Assembly: GCA_036374175.1 (NCBI GenBank)
Contig: DASUUH010000021.1
Span: forward strand, 1 to 31,745
DNA from: JASLBX01 sp036374175
GTDB taxonomy: Bacteria; Actinomycetota; Actinomycetes; Jiangellales; Jiangellaceae
Reading direction: 5' to 3'
Length of the DNA stretch: 31,745 nt
The translations under genes and the position numbers were made by a program. The notes beneath the pieces are model-generated. The model was not told the DNA's origin. It did no database searches and worked only from the letters and a program-made list of their open reading frames with translations. Below are positions 15,684-22,795 of the stretch, one piece after another; the stretch's first letter is position 1; every line of letters begins with the position of its first letter.

Positions 15684-17227
15684 TTCGAGGCGTCGGCGCG
15701 GCTGCCCTGGCCGGCGCGATGCTTTTGTCCGCGTGCACGTCCGGCGAACCAGAATCCGAGCCGACGCCCACTCCGACCGCCACCGTGGAGCCGGAACCGG
15801 AACCGACGACGCCAGACGATCCGCTCGCACCGTTCAACACGCAGCAGCTGGAGTGGGAGCCGTGCGAAGGTGGCGGCGATTTCGAGTGCGCGACCCTGAC
15901 AGTGCCGCTGGACTACGACGACCCGGGCGGGCAAACCATTGAACTCGCCGTGCTCCGGGCGCCCGCCGGCAGCGATGACCGCATCGGTTCGCTGTTGGTC
16001 AATCCGGGCGGCCCAGGTGGGTCCGGAATCGAATACGCACGCAGCGGCGACGTGGTCTCGGAGGACGTCAGCGACCGTTACGACATCGTCGGCTTCGACC
16101 CGCGCGGGGTCGCAGCGTCCACCCCCATTGACTGCCTCACCGATGAGGAACTCGACGAGTTTGTAGCCGTCGACGGTGCGCCTTCGGACGATGCCGAATT
16201 GGCCGAGCTCCAACGGCATTACCAGGCGCTGGCGGCCGGTTGTGCGGCCGATGCCGGCGAGATGCTGCCGCACCTCGGGACGGCCAACGTGGCCAGGGAC
16301 ATGGACGTGCTGCGCGCCGTCCTCGGCGACGAGGCGTTGAACTACCTCGGTAAGTCGTACGGCACCTACATCGGCGCGTTGTACGCGGACCAGTTCCCGG
16401 AGCGGGTGGGCCGACTCGTCCTCGACGGCGCAGTCGACCCGTCCCTGACCGGCCGTGAATTCGCCCTCGGGCAGGCGCGCGGAGTCGACACAGCGCTCAC
16501 CGCCTACCTGAACTGGTGTGTCGAGTCGGGCGACTGCCCGCTCGGCACCAGCGAACGGGAGGCGCGCGACACCCTGGCGCAGCTGTTGGAGGTCATCGAC
16601 GCCGAACCGCTCGCTACACCAGACGCGGACCGGCTGCTGACCAAAGGGCTCGCCACGTTGGGCATCATCTTGCCGCTCTACGTCCCCCCCGAGCAGGGGT
16701 ACCCAATCCTCACCGACGCGCTTCGCGACGCGATGAGTTCCGACGGCGACTACCTCATGAACCTCGCCGACATCTACCTCGACCGCAACGACGACGGCAC
16801 CTACAACGGAAACCAGAACGAAGTGCTCTACGCCGTGCATTGTGTGGATCGGCCGGACATCACCGATCCGGAGGAGATCGCGGCGTCGCTCAGTGAGTTC
16901 GAGGAGGCATCGCCCATCTTCGGTCCGTTCCTGGCCTGGGGTGGACTGGCTTGTGGAGAGTGGCCGGCGCAGGCTCCGGGCGAGCCTGCACCCGTCAGCG
17001 CTGCGGGAGCCCCACCGATCGTGGTCGTCGGGACGACAGGAGATCTCGCCACGCCGTACGAATGGGCGGTTGCCCTTGCCGACCAGCTTGAGTCCGGCTT
17101 CCTGATTACCTACGAAGGCTTCGGGCATCTGGCTTACCGGTCCGCGGGCAACGATTGCGTGGACTCAGCTGTCGACACCTATCTGCTGGACGGCGAACTG
17201 CCGGACGAGGAACCCACCTGCGAGTAG
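15680..17227 (+). CDS. Secreted TAP-like alpha/beta-hydrolase peptidase, lipoprotein
   Basis: The 515-aa lipoprotein has a short signal sequence with lipobox LLSACTSG and a Pro/Thr/Glu-rich linker (to about residue 45), then an alpha/beta-hydrolase domain with a C-terminal TAP-like part. It resembles the Streptomyces tripeptidyl aminopeptidases and mycobacterial Rv2223c/Rv2224c-type proteases. The catalytic triad is clear: Ser226 in LGKSYGTYIG, Asp455 in VGTTGDLATPYEWA, and His483 in YEGFGHLAY. The oxyanion region NPGGPGGSG is typical of prolyl-type aminopeptidases. The start is the GTG at 15680 with GAGGAGGAT upstream, overlapping the PSP1 stop by GTGA. It probably trims peptides outside the membrane. 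Confidence 0.95.
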   Translation: MIRGVGAAALAGAMLLSACTSGEPESEPTPTPTATVEPEPEPTTPDDPLAPFNTQQLEWEPCEGGGDFECATLTVPLDYDDPGGQTIELAVLRAPAGSDDRIGSLLVNPGGPGGSGIEYARSGDVVSEDVSDRYDIVGFDPRGVAASTPIDCLTDEELDEFVAVDGAPSDDAELAELQRHYQALAAGCAADAGEMLPHLGTANVARDMDVLRAVLGDEALNYLGKSYGTYIGALYADQFPERVGRLVLDGAVDPSLTGREFALGQARGVDTALTAYLNWCVESGDCPLGTSEREARDTLAQLLEVIDAEPLATPDADRLLTKGLATLGIILPLYVPPEQGYPILTDALRDAMSSDGDYLMNLADIYLDRNDDGTYNGNQNEVLYAVHCVDRPDITDPEEIAASLSEFEEASPIFGPFLAWGGLACGEWPAQAPGEPAPVSAAGAPPIVVVGTTGDLATPYEWAVALADQLESGFLITYEGFGHLAYRSAGNDCVDSAVDTYLLDGELPDEEPTCE

Positions 17228-17264
17228 ACGTTTCATGCTCGGCGTGCTTGTCGCATAAGGTGCG

Positions 17265-17270
17265 TACGCT
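17265..17270 (+). promoter_or_regulatory. -10 element TACGCT upstream of L,D-transpeptidase gene
   Basis: TACGCT is identical to the tmk -10. It ends 6 bases before an in-frame TTG (17277) and 30 bases before the ATG preferred here. It supports a start of transcription near 17277-17280. Confidence 0.5.
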
Positions 17271-17300
17271 GCGACGTTGACGAGTTCGGGGATGGGTGAC

Positions 17301-18515
17301 ATGTCTGGTCTGCGGCTGGCCGGTCTAGCGGCGAGCATCGTGGTCGCGTTGGCGGCCTGCTCCGGTGGTGACGACGACACGGGTGACGAACAGCCTGGTG
17401 GCGAGGCAGAGGAGACCGCGGAGGCGGCGCCGGCCCCCGAACTGACGGTGCCGGACGAGGTTCCGTTCGATCAGGTTCTTACTGTGGAGGTCGAGAACGG
17501 TTCCATCACATCGGCCGAGGTACTCCCGGCCGATGGTGGGGACCCGCTCGAGGGCACGGTCGACGGTACAGCGTGGGTCAGCGCGACGCCGCCGTTGCCG
17601 GCCACCGCCTACGACGTGACAGTCGAGGCGGCCGACTCGGACGGGCAGCCCCATACCCTCACGGGGAGTTTCACGGTGGCCGAAGTTCCGGACGAGCAGC
17701 GGCTGACCCTCGACGTCGTCCGCGGTGGTGGGGAGCGCGTCGGTGTCGGCATGCCGATCATCGTCAGATTCGATCAAGTGGTCGAAGACCGGGCGGCCGT
17801 TGAATCGGCCATGCAGGTCGCCTCAGAACCGCAGGTGGTTGGCGCCTGGCACTGGCTTGGTTCCCAGGAGGTCCATTTCCGTCCCCAGGAGTACTGGCCG
17901 GCCGGTACGCGGATCCGGGTCGACCTGAAGCTCAACGGTGTGCAGGCCGGTCCGGATCTGTGGGGTGGACGCGAGTACAGCTACGACATCGAGATCGGTG
18001 ACGAGCACATCGCCAAAGTCGACGCTTCCACTTACACGTTCTCTCTGATAAAGAACGGCGAGACGGTAGCCACGTGGGACACCAGCCTCGGAGCGCCCGA
18101 ATTCGCGACCCGCACCGGCACGTACATCGTGTTGAGCAAGGACCGCGAGCGCAACATGACGTCGTGCAACGCGAACATCACCTGCGACAAAAGTGATCGG
18201 GACTACTACGACGTCGACACCGAGTACGCGGTGCGCCTGACCAACAGCGGGACGTTCGTGCACTCCGCGCCCTGGTCAGAGACCGCCCAGGGCGAAGACA
18301 ACGTTTCGCACGGCTGTCTGAACCTCAGCGAGTCCAACGCGAAGGAATATTTCGAGCTGGCCCAGTACGGCGACGTGGTGGAGGTGGTCAACTCCACTCG
18401 ACCGGCCGATGATCTGGTCCAGCGCGGGGACCCGGGCATGGTGGACTGGAACTTGTCCTGGGAGCGGCTACTGGCCGGGTCGGAGCGTGGCGAGTTCACC
18501 TCCGAACCCCTCTGA
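17301..18515 (+). CDS. L,D-transpeptidase, lipoprotein
   Basis: The product (404 aa from ATG 17301) is a lipoprotein with lipobox VVALAACSG, an acidic linker, two Ig-like domains (about residues 45-235), and a YkuD catalytic domain. The active-site motif is NVSHGCLNLS with nucleophile Cys339, plus the upstream FVHSAPW histidine. These enzymes form 3-3 cross-links in peptidoglycan and are beta-lactam targets (carbapenems). The Ig plus YkuD layout with a C-terminal W-containing tail matches mycobacterial LdtMt2-type proteins. The start is uncertain: TTG 17277 sits 6 bases after a -10 hexamer, while ATG 17292 or 17301 give a more usual signal peptide. Confidence 0.94.
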   Translation: MSGLRLAGLAASIVVALAACSGGDDDTGDEQPGGEAEETAEAAPAPELTVPDEVPFDQVLTVEVENGSITSAEVLPADGGDPLEGTVDGTAWVSATPPLPATAYDVTVEAADSDGQPHTLTGSFTVAEVPDEQRLTLDVVRGGGERVGVGMPIIVRFDQVVEDRAAVESAMQVASEPQVVGAWHWLGSQEVHFRPQEYWPAGTRIRVDLKLNGVQAGPDLWGGREYSYDIEIGDEHIAKVDASTYTFSLIKNGETVATWDTSLGAPEFATRTGTYIVLSKDRERNMTSCNANITCDKSDRDYYDVDTEYAVRLTNSGTFVHSAPWSETAQGEDNVSHGCLNLSESNAKEYFELAQYGDVVEVVNSTRPADDLVQRGDPGMVDWNLSWERLLAGSERGEFTSEPL

Positions 18516-18557
18516 TCAGGCTTCGACGACGATTCGGTCTCACCGCGCCGAAGGTCC

Positions 18558-18563
18558 TATACT
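18558..18563 (+). promoter_or_regulatory. -10 element TATACT of tRNA-Thr
   Basis: TATACT lies 33 bases before the mature tRNA 5' end in otherwise GC-rich DNA. This is a near-consensus -10, with only a poor -35 upstream. Confidence 0.6.
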
Positions 18564-18596
18564 CGTCCGGGCGTGCCAGTGATCCTGGCGCGTCGC

Positions 18597-18672
18597 GCCG
18601 CCTTAGCTCAGTCGGTAGAGCGATTCACTCGTAATGAATAGGTCGTCGGTTCGATTCCGACAGGCGGCTCCA
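18597..18672 (+). tRNA. tRNA-Thr (anticodon CGT)
   Basis: The 76-base cloverleaf folds fully. The acceptor stem GCCGCCT pairs with AGGCGGC, the D-stem GCTC with GAGC, the anticodon stem ATTCA with TGAAT around loop CTCGTAA, and the T-stem GTCGG with CCGAC around TTCGATT. The anticodon CGT reads ACG (threonine). The 3' CCA is encoded, with discriminator base T. Confidence 0.98.
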
Positions 18673-18735
18673 GCCAAGCCCTCAGGTCTCGGTCACTCAG
18701 ACGTGTCGGGCGGGAATCGGAGGGGATGAGAACTG

Positions 18736-19017
18736 ATGGCCGAGGTCATCCTGTTTCACCATGTCCAGGGGCTCACACGGGCGTGGTGGCCTTCGCCGAT
18801 GAGCTCCGCCGTGATCGAGGACGGCATGGCACACGCCCGTGAGGTGGGTTTCGGCGCCCTACTTGAGCGTGGCGTGTCCGCCGCGGAGGGTCTGTCGTCA
18901 GGGGTGGTCTTCGCCGACTCCTCGCTGCCGTCGTACGTCCAGCCCGCTGCGGCCCTGCTGGTGGAGCGCGTCCTCCGCTTCCTCCAGAGCGCCGACTCAC
19001 CGACCGCGGAGACATAA
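18736..19017 (+). pseudogene. Decayed dienelactone hydrolase-family gene
   Basis: The 93-codon frame is a collapsed remnant of a roughly 190-aa dienelactone-hydrolase-family protein. MAEVILFHHVQGLT matches the family N-terminus. The expected continuation GVVAFADELR is present but in another frame (18780-18809), as if one C had been lost from an ancestral CACACCGGGCG. The frame is restored at about 18811 (IEDGMAHAREVGFGALLERG) with the expected 15-20 residues between missing. Then GLSSGVV jumps directly to FADSSLPSY...LLVERVLRFL, the family C-terminus. The central 90 or so residues, including the nucleophile region (family AGFSLGV), are gone. The family pattern is from memory. No hydrolase activity is possible. 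Confidence 0.82.
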
Positions 19018-19018
19018 T
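19013..19018 (+). promoter_or_regulatory. -10 element CATAAT of leaderless GNAT gene
   Basis: CATAAT spans the stop codon of the decayed hydrolase frame and is followed by exactly 6 bases and the GTG at 19025. No ribosome site is seen. Confidence 0.6.
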
Positions 19019-19024
19019 CGACGA

Positions 19025-19588
19025 GTGCAGCAGACGCGTGATGACGGATTTGAAGTCGACGACGATGGCCGGCGACTGCAACTGGATGTCGTGCACGATT
19101 TCCTACGGCAGGCGTACTGGTCAACCGGAGTCCCACAAGACGTTGTGACGCGAGCCCTGCGCAATTCACTCGTCATTGGGCTGTATGCGCCCGATGGCAG
19201 CCAGGTGGGCATGGCAAGGGCGGTGACCGACAGGGCGACTTTCGCGTGGATAGCCGACGTCTTCGTGCTGCCTCAATACCGTGGTCGCGGCCTTGGGCGG
19301 TTCGTTGTCGAGGCTCTACTCGAGCACCCCGATCTCGCAGGTCTGCGCCGGCTGATGTTGGCCACCGCTGATGCACACGAGCTCTACCGCCGTTACGGCT
19401 TCGAGCCGCTGACCGAGCCGGAGATTTACCTTGCCCGGCTTGTTCCCCCGGCCGAGTTGTACGGTGCCAACGACGAGGGCGCGCCTACCGGCGCTTCAAA
19501 CACGGCAATGCCGATCCTGCCCACTGAGCACCGGCAGAGTCATTCGGCCCTACCTGACGGCATTCGCCGCGGACGATTCTGGAGGTGA
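19025..19588 (+). CDS. GNAT-family N-acetyltransferase with C-terminal tail
   Basis: The 187-aa protein has a GNAT domain in residues 10-145: LDVVHDFLRQAYWSTGVPQ at the N-terminus, then WIADVFVLPQYRGRGLGRFVVEALL with the acetyl-CoA loop QYRGRGLG, and LMLATADAHELYRRYGFEPL at the C-terminal helix. It resembles the widespread single-domain GNATs whose substrate is unknown. A low-complexity tail of about 40 residues follows YGANDEG, which is unusual for this subgroup and could reflect drift of the stop. The start is the GTG at 19025, exactly 6 bases after CATAAT; upstream frame (to 18839) overlaps the hydrolase remnant and is not credible. The small membrane protein gene follows after 15 bases. 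Confidence 0.9.
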   Translation: MQQTRDDGFEVDDDGRRLQLDVVHDFLRQAYWSTGVPQDVVTRALRNSLVIGLYAPDGSQVGMARAVTDRATFAWIADVFVLPQYRGRGLGRFVVEALLEHPDLAGLRRLMLATADAHELYRRYGFEPLTEPEIYLARLVPPAELYGANDEGAPTGASNTAMPILPTEHRQSHSALPDGIRRGRFWR

Positions 19589-19603
19589 ACTCGGAGGTTC
19601 GCC

Positions 19604-19942
19604 ATGGGATCCTCCACCAGGTCCCGTCAGCCCAAGCTCACAGACGCAAACATTGGGCGTCCCCCCATCGACTATCAGTACGGCACCTGGTGCGCTGTCT
19701 TCGGCGCGATCGCGGTTGCGTCATTGATCTGGCTCTGGTCACTCACGGCCGCCGACTTCAATCCACCGAACTGGATCCGGATCTTTGGTGTGGCCTGGCT
19801 GCCGATCGGCGTGACGGGTTCGCTCGTGACTGGAATCCTTGGCCGTCGTGGCCCCGGCCGCGTCGGAGTGGTGATCGGACTCGTCCTCACGGCGCTCGCT
19901 CTTATCGGATTCGTGGTCCTGATCTGGACTGCTGAGTACTGA
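19604..19942 (+). CDS. Small three-helix membrane protein, unknown
   Basis: The 112-aa protein has a basic, polar N-terminus (about 25 residues) and three hydrophobic segments: WCAVFGAIAVASLIWLWSL, a segment around FGVAWLPIGVTGSLVTGILG, and VGVVIGLVLTALALIGFVVL. I do not recognise a family. The GR-RGPGRVG loop between helices 2 and 3 is positively charged, so that loop is probably cytoplasmic. An ATG with GGAGG seven bases upstream gives a clear start. It lies 15 bases after the GNAT gene, so the two may share a transcript; DUF2243 follows with its own promoter-like element. Confidence 0.8.
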   Translation: MGSSTRSRQPKLTDANIGRPPIDYQYGTWCAVFGAIAVASLIWLWSLTAADFNPPNWIRIFGVAWLPIGVTGSLVTGILGRRGPGRVGVVIGLVLTALALIGFVVLIWTAEY

Positions 19943-19983
19943 GCCGGCCGCACTCGGCGCCGCTTGTGCGCCCCGCCGCGGGG

Positions 19984-19989
19984 TATGGC
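19984..19989 (+). promoter_or_regulatory. -10-like element TATGGC of DUF2243 gene
   Basis: TATGGC is followed by exactly 6 bases and the ATG at 19996. It resembles the TATGGT before the PSP1 gene in sequence and spacing. The last base is not the usual T. Confidence 0.45.
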
Positions 19990-19995
19990 CACGGC

Positions 19996-20553
19996 ATGTC
20001 GACCATGCATGTGTCCTCGCGGACTTCGAAGGCAGGCAAACCTCCGTCGAAGGTGTCTGGATTGCTGTACGGCCTGGGCCTCGGCGGATTCGTGGACGGC
20101 ATCGTGCTGCACCAGATCTTCCAATGGCATCACATGATCAGCGACGTCGACGAGTACCCGCCGACGACTCTTGCCGGGCTCGAGGTGAATGTGCTGGCCG
20201 ACGGGTTTTTCCACGTCGCCACCTGGTTCTTCGTCCTCGGGGCATCGATCGCGGCCATCCTTGCATGGCGGCAGGGTCGGTTGGCGCCGAACTGGAGCTT
20301 CCATTTCGGCCTGGTCCTTCTCGGCTGGGGCATCTTCAACGTGGTGGAGGGCGTGGTCAACCACCATGTGCTGCGCGTGCACCATGTCCGCGACGACCTC
20401 GGAGCGCCGTTGTCCTGGGATATCGGGTTCCTTGTGCTGGGCGTTCTACTGATCGCGGCTGGTTGGTCGCTGCACCGGCGCGGCCTCCGGGCGCTGGAGC
20501 GCGAGGCTGCACGCGATCCTCAGCTGAGCCGGGCGGCGCGCAAGGAGAGGTAA
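19996..20553 (+). CDS. DUF2243 histidine-rich membrane protein
   Basis: The 185-aa protein matches the DUF2243 family. The hallmark segments GFVDGIVLHQIFQWHHM, LADGFFHVATWFFVLG and GIFNVVEGVVNHHVLRVHHV are present, with four membrane helices. At least nine histidines lie in or near the helices, in pairs (HH) and HxxxxxHHM spacing, which looks like a metal or heme site. Function is unknown. ATG 19996 is preferred over the upstream ATG 19966 because it sits 6 bases after a TATGGC element. The 3' end overlaps the convergent sigma-factor gene by 34 bases. Confidence 0.9.
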   Translation: MSTMHVSSRTSKAGKPPSKVSGLLYGLGLGGFVDGIVLHQIFQWHHMISDVDEYPPTTLAGLEVNVLADGFFHVATWFFVLGASIAAILAWRQGRLAPNWSFHFGLVLLGWGIFNVVEGVVNHHVLRVHHVRDDLGAPLSWDIGFLVLGVLLIAAGWSLHRRGLRALEREAARDPQLSRAARKER

Positions 20554-21755
20554 TGCTGCTCCGGTCGGCTGGCGGTCATGCGGGCCGCTTGCTGGTAACA
20601 CGATCGCGCACCTTCGTTGTCGCCGGCGAGTTCGAGCAGATGACCGCGGGTTGCGGCCAGCCGGTGCGAGTTCACCATCCGATCGTCGTCGTCCAGGGTG
20701 CCGAGAACGGCTAGGCCAGCCCGCGGGCCGTGCACCATGGCCACGGCGACCGCCCGGTTGAGCGTGACCGTCGGTCCGGGGGAGATCTGTTCGAGCGTCT
20801 CGTAGAGCGCAAGGATCTGCGCCCAGTCGGTCTCGTCGACACTAGGTGCTTCGTCATGAACGGCGGCGATCGCCGCCTGGATCTGGTAGGGACCGACCGG
20901 CCCGGCACCGAGCGTCTCGGTCAACAGCGCAATGCCCTCAGCGATCTTGGTCTGGTCCCACAACGCCCGCCGTTGCTCGGTCAACGGGACCAGTAGGCCG
21001 TCCGCGTCGGTTCGCGCGGCCCGCCGGGCGTCAGTCAACAGCATGAGAGCCAGCAGGCCCGGGACTTCACCTTCCTGGGGCAGCATGGCGTGCGCCATCC
21101 TGGTCAGCCGGATCGCCTCGGCGGTCAGGTCGGTTCGCTGTAGGGCGTCTCCCGAGCTGGCGGTGTAACCCTCGTTGAAGATCAAGTAAAGCACGTGCAG
21201 GACGGACGCGAGCCGGTCGGCGCGAGTTGTCTCGTCCGGCATGGTGAACTGTGCACCTGACGCTTTGATCCGTTGTTTTGCCCTGCTGATGCGCTGGGCC
21301 ATTGTCGCCTCCGGCACCAGAAAGGCGCGGGCGATCTCAGCCGTCGTAAGCCCACCGACGGCGCGCAGCGTGAGCGCGATCGCCGAGGCCGAGGTAAGGA
21401 CCGGATGGCAGCTCATGAAGAGCACTGTCAGGCTGTCGTCCCGATGGAGGCCGACCTCGTCCGGAGCAGGGACGAGTTGCGCGTATTCCGGGACCGACGC
21501 CGCGGCCAGTACCTCGCGCCGCCGCCGAGCCTGTTCGCTGCGCAGGTAGTCGGTCAGGCGCCGAGAGGCGACTCGGATCAACCAGCCACGAGGACTTTCC
21601 GGTACGCCTGAGCTTCGCCACTGCTCGGCCGCGGCGAGCATGGCTTCCTGGACGGCGTCCTCGGCCGCGTCGAAGTCACCGAAATGGCGTGCGACAGCGC
21701 CGAGGACCTGCGGCGCGAGTTCACGCAGCAGGTCCTCGACCCGATGGCCTGTCAT
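20520..21755 (-). CDS. ECF42-type sigma factor with C-terminal helical domain
   Basis: The 411-aa sigma factor has region 2 in residues 5-75 (VEDLLRELAPQVLGAVARHFGDFDAAEDAVQEAML, GWLIRVASRRLTDYLRSE) and region 4 about 110-165 (ALTLRAVGGLTTAEIARAFLVPEATMAQRISRAKQRI). A large C-terminal extension follows: VLYLIFNEGYTASSGD, DLTAEAIRLTRMAH, then TPR-like helices. FNEGY and the length are marks of the ECF42 group, which lacks an anti-sigma factor and is linked to YCII/DGPF proteins. Both hold here: the YCII gene lies upstream with a 4-base ATGA overlap. The last 34 bases overlap the DUF2243 gene, on the other strand. Confidence 0.95.
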   Translation of the reverse strand: MTGHRVEDLLRELAPQVLGAVARHFGDFDAAEDAVQEAMLAAAEQWRSSGVPESPRGWLIRVASRRLTDYLRSEQARRRREVLAAASVPEYAQLVPAPDEVGLHRDDSLTVLFMSCHPVLTSASAIALTLRAVGGLTTAEIARAFLVPEATMAQRISRAKQRIKASGAQFTMPDETTRADRLASVLHVLYLIFNEGYTASSGDALQRTDLTAEAIRLTRMAHAMLPQEGEVPGLLALMLLTDARRAARTDADGLLVPLTEQRRALWDQTKIAEGIALLTETLGAGPVGPYQIQAAIAAVHDEAPSVDETDWAQILALYETLEQISPGPTVTLNRAVAVAMVHGPRAGLAVLGTLDDDDRMVNSHRLAATRGHLLELAGDNEGARSCYQQAARMTASRPEQHYLSLRAARLS

Positions 21756-22147
21756 GTGTCGACGCTGGGTGCCTCGCCGATCGGGCGCACCTCAACCGGA
21801 ACCTGGGCGGGAGCCCCGCCGCGCCCCGGTGAGGCGGAGGCTTGACCGGCAATCTCGATCGCTCGCTCTTCGGAGTCGACATCGACGATCCAATATCCGG
21901 CAAGAAACTCTTTGGTTTCCGGGAAGGGGCCGTCCGTGACCACCGGTGAGCCGTCGAGCTGCGCCTGGACTATCTTGGCTTGTTCTGGTCCGGCCAATCC
22001 CTGGGCGTCGACGAGCTCGCCGGATTCGACGAGCTTGGCGTTGAACTGGTGCATGAAGCGGATCATCGCCCTGATGTCTTCCGCCGACCAGTCGGCCATC
22101 TCGTCCCAGCCCTGTTTCGACCCGACCATCATCAACATGTACTTCAC
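21752..22147 (-). CDS. YCII-related (DGPF) protein
   Basis: The 131-aa protein is a YCII-family member of the DGPF type: MKYMLMMVGSKQGWDEM at the N-terminus, and TDGPFPETKEFLAGYWIVDVDS carrying the DGPF motif with the GYW strand. Such proteins accompany ECF42 sigma factors; their biochemical role is unresolved. It starts at a GTG with AGGGAG about 7 bases upstream. Its stop overlaps the sigma-factor start (ATGA), so the two are translated together. It lies 23 bases downstream of the VOC gene in the same direction. Confidence 0.94.
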   Translation of the reverse strand: MKYMLMMVGSKQGWDEMADWSAEDIRAMIRFMHQFNAKLVESGELVDAQGLAGPEQAKIVQAQLDGSPVVTDGPFPETKEFLAGYWIVDVDSEERAIEIAGQASASPGRGGAPAQVPVEVRPIGEAPSVDT

Positions 22148-22170
22148 GGCTCGACTCCCTACCGTCGTCG

Positions 22171-22644
22171 CTACGACCCAGCGTGTGCCCTGTGCAGAGC
22201 GTCGACGTCAATCTTGACCATCGCCAGCATGGCCTGCATCACCCGCTGCGCCTTGTCCGGGTCCGGGTCACTAAGCAATTCCTGCAGTGCTTGCGGAATG
22301 ATCTGCCAGGACACGCCGTACCGGTCCTTCAGCCAGCCACACTGGGTCGGTTCGCCGCCGTCGAGGAGCCGGTCCCAGAAGTAGTCCACCTCTGCCTGAT
22401 CCTTGCAGTCGACGTAGAGCGAGATCGCATCGTTGAAATCGTGGTGCGGGCCGCCGTTCAGCGCCATGAACTCCTGACCGTCCAACTCGAACCGGACTGT
22501 GATCGCCGTACCGGCCGGCACCGGAGCGCCTTCGCCATAGCGGCTGACGTCCAAAACCCTCGAGTTCTTGAACACAGAGGTGTAGAAAAGCGCCGCCTCC
22601 TCGGCCTGGTTGTCGAACCACAGACAAGGCGTGATCTTCTGCAT
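22171..22644 (-). CDS. VOC-superfamily (PhnB-like) protein
   Basis: The 157-aa protein belongs to the vicinal-oxygen-chelate fold, PhnB/3-demethylubiquinone-methyltransferase-like branch. MQKITPCLWFDNQAEEAALFYTSVF, FELDGQEFMALNGGPHHDFNDAISLYVDC, and WDRLLDGGEPTQCGWLKDRYGVSWQIIP are the family-defining segments. The annotated methyltransferase name for this family is historical; no methyltransferase function is implied. It is the first gene of the VOC-YCII-sigma operon and has GGGAGG about 8 bases before its ATG. A TGTCGA-N17-CGAT element lies 50-78 bases upstream. Confidence 0.94.
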   Translation of the reverse strand: MQKITPCLWFDNQAEEAALFYTSVFKNSRVLDVSRYGEGAPVPAGTAITVRFELDGQEFMALNGGPHHDFNDAISLYVDCKDQAEVDYFWDRLLDGGEPTQCGWLKDRYGVSWQIIPQALQELLSDPDPDKAQRVMQAMLAMVKIDVDALHRAHAGS

Positions 22645-22693
22645 GGTGCTTCGCCTCCCTTACTGGCGTCCCCCGGTGGGACGCCTTACCCAG

Positions 22694-22722
22694 ACATCGG
22701 AGCTGCTGCGGCGTTCTCGACA
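22694..22722 (-). promoter_or_regulatory. Candidate ECF42-dependent promoter of the VOC-YCII-sigma operon
   Basis: Reading the minus strand, TGTCGA (22722-22717) is followed by a 17-base spacer and CGATGT (22699-22694). As I recall, the promoter recognised by ECF42 factors has TGTCGA at -35 and a CGA(T)C-like -10. The match in front of the operon that encodes such a sigma suggests autoregulation. Confidence 0.65.
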
Positions 22723-22757
22723 TCGTTCCAGAAGAAATCTCGCGGCAGCCTTCGCCC

Positions 22758-22788
22758 TTGACCTGGAGTGCACTCCAGGTAGCAGGCT
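22758..22788 (+). promoter_or_regulatory. MerR-type promoter of the aldo/keto reductase gene
   Basis: TTGACC (22758-22763) and CAGGCT (22783-22788) are 19 bases apart. The perfect 20-bp palindrome with half-site ACCTGGAGTG (22761-22780) fills the -35 edge and spacer. A 19-bp spacer with an internal dyad is the hallmark of MerR-family activation. The -10 ends 7 bases before the ATG. Confidence 0.85.
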
Positions 22789-22795
22789 CGTGGAC

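Noticed and set aside
18597..18672. tRNA-Thr as an integration site
   Set aside because: No repeat of the tRNA 3' end and no integrase are found downstream; the disrupted gene beside it is explained by small deletions.
18736..19017. Intact small protein of 93 residues
   Set aside because: The segments match the two ends of dienelactone hydrolases with the middle missing and a frame switch; remnant is the better explanation.
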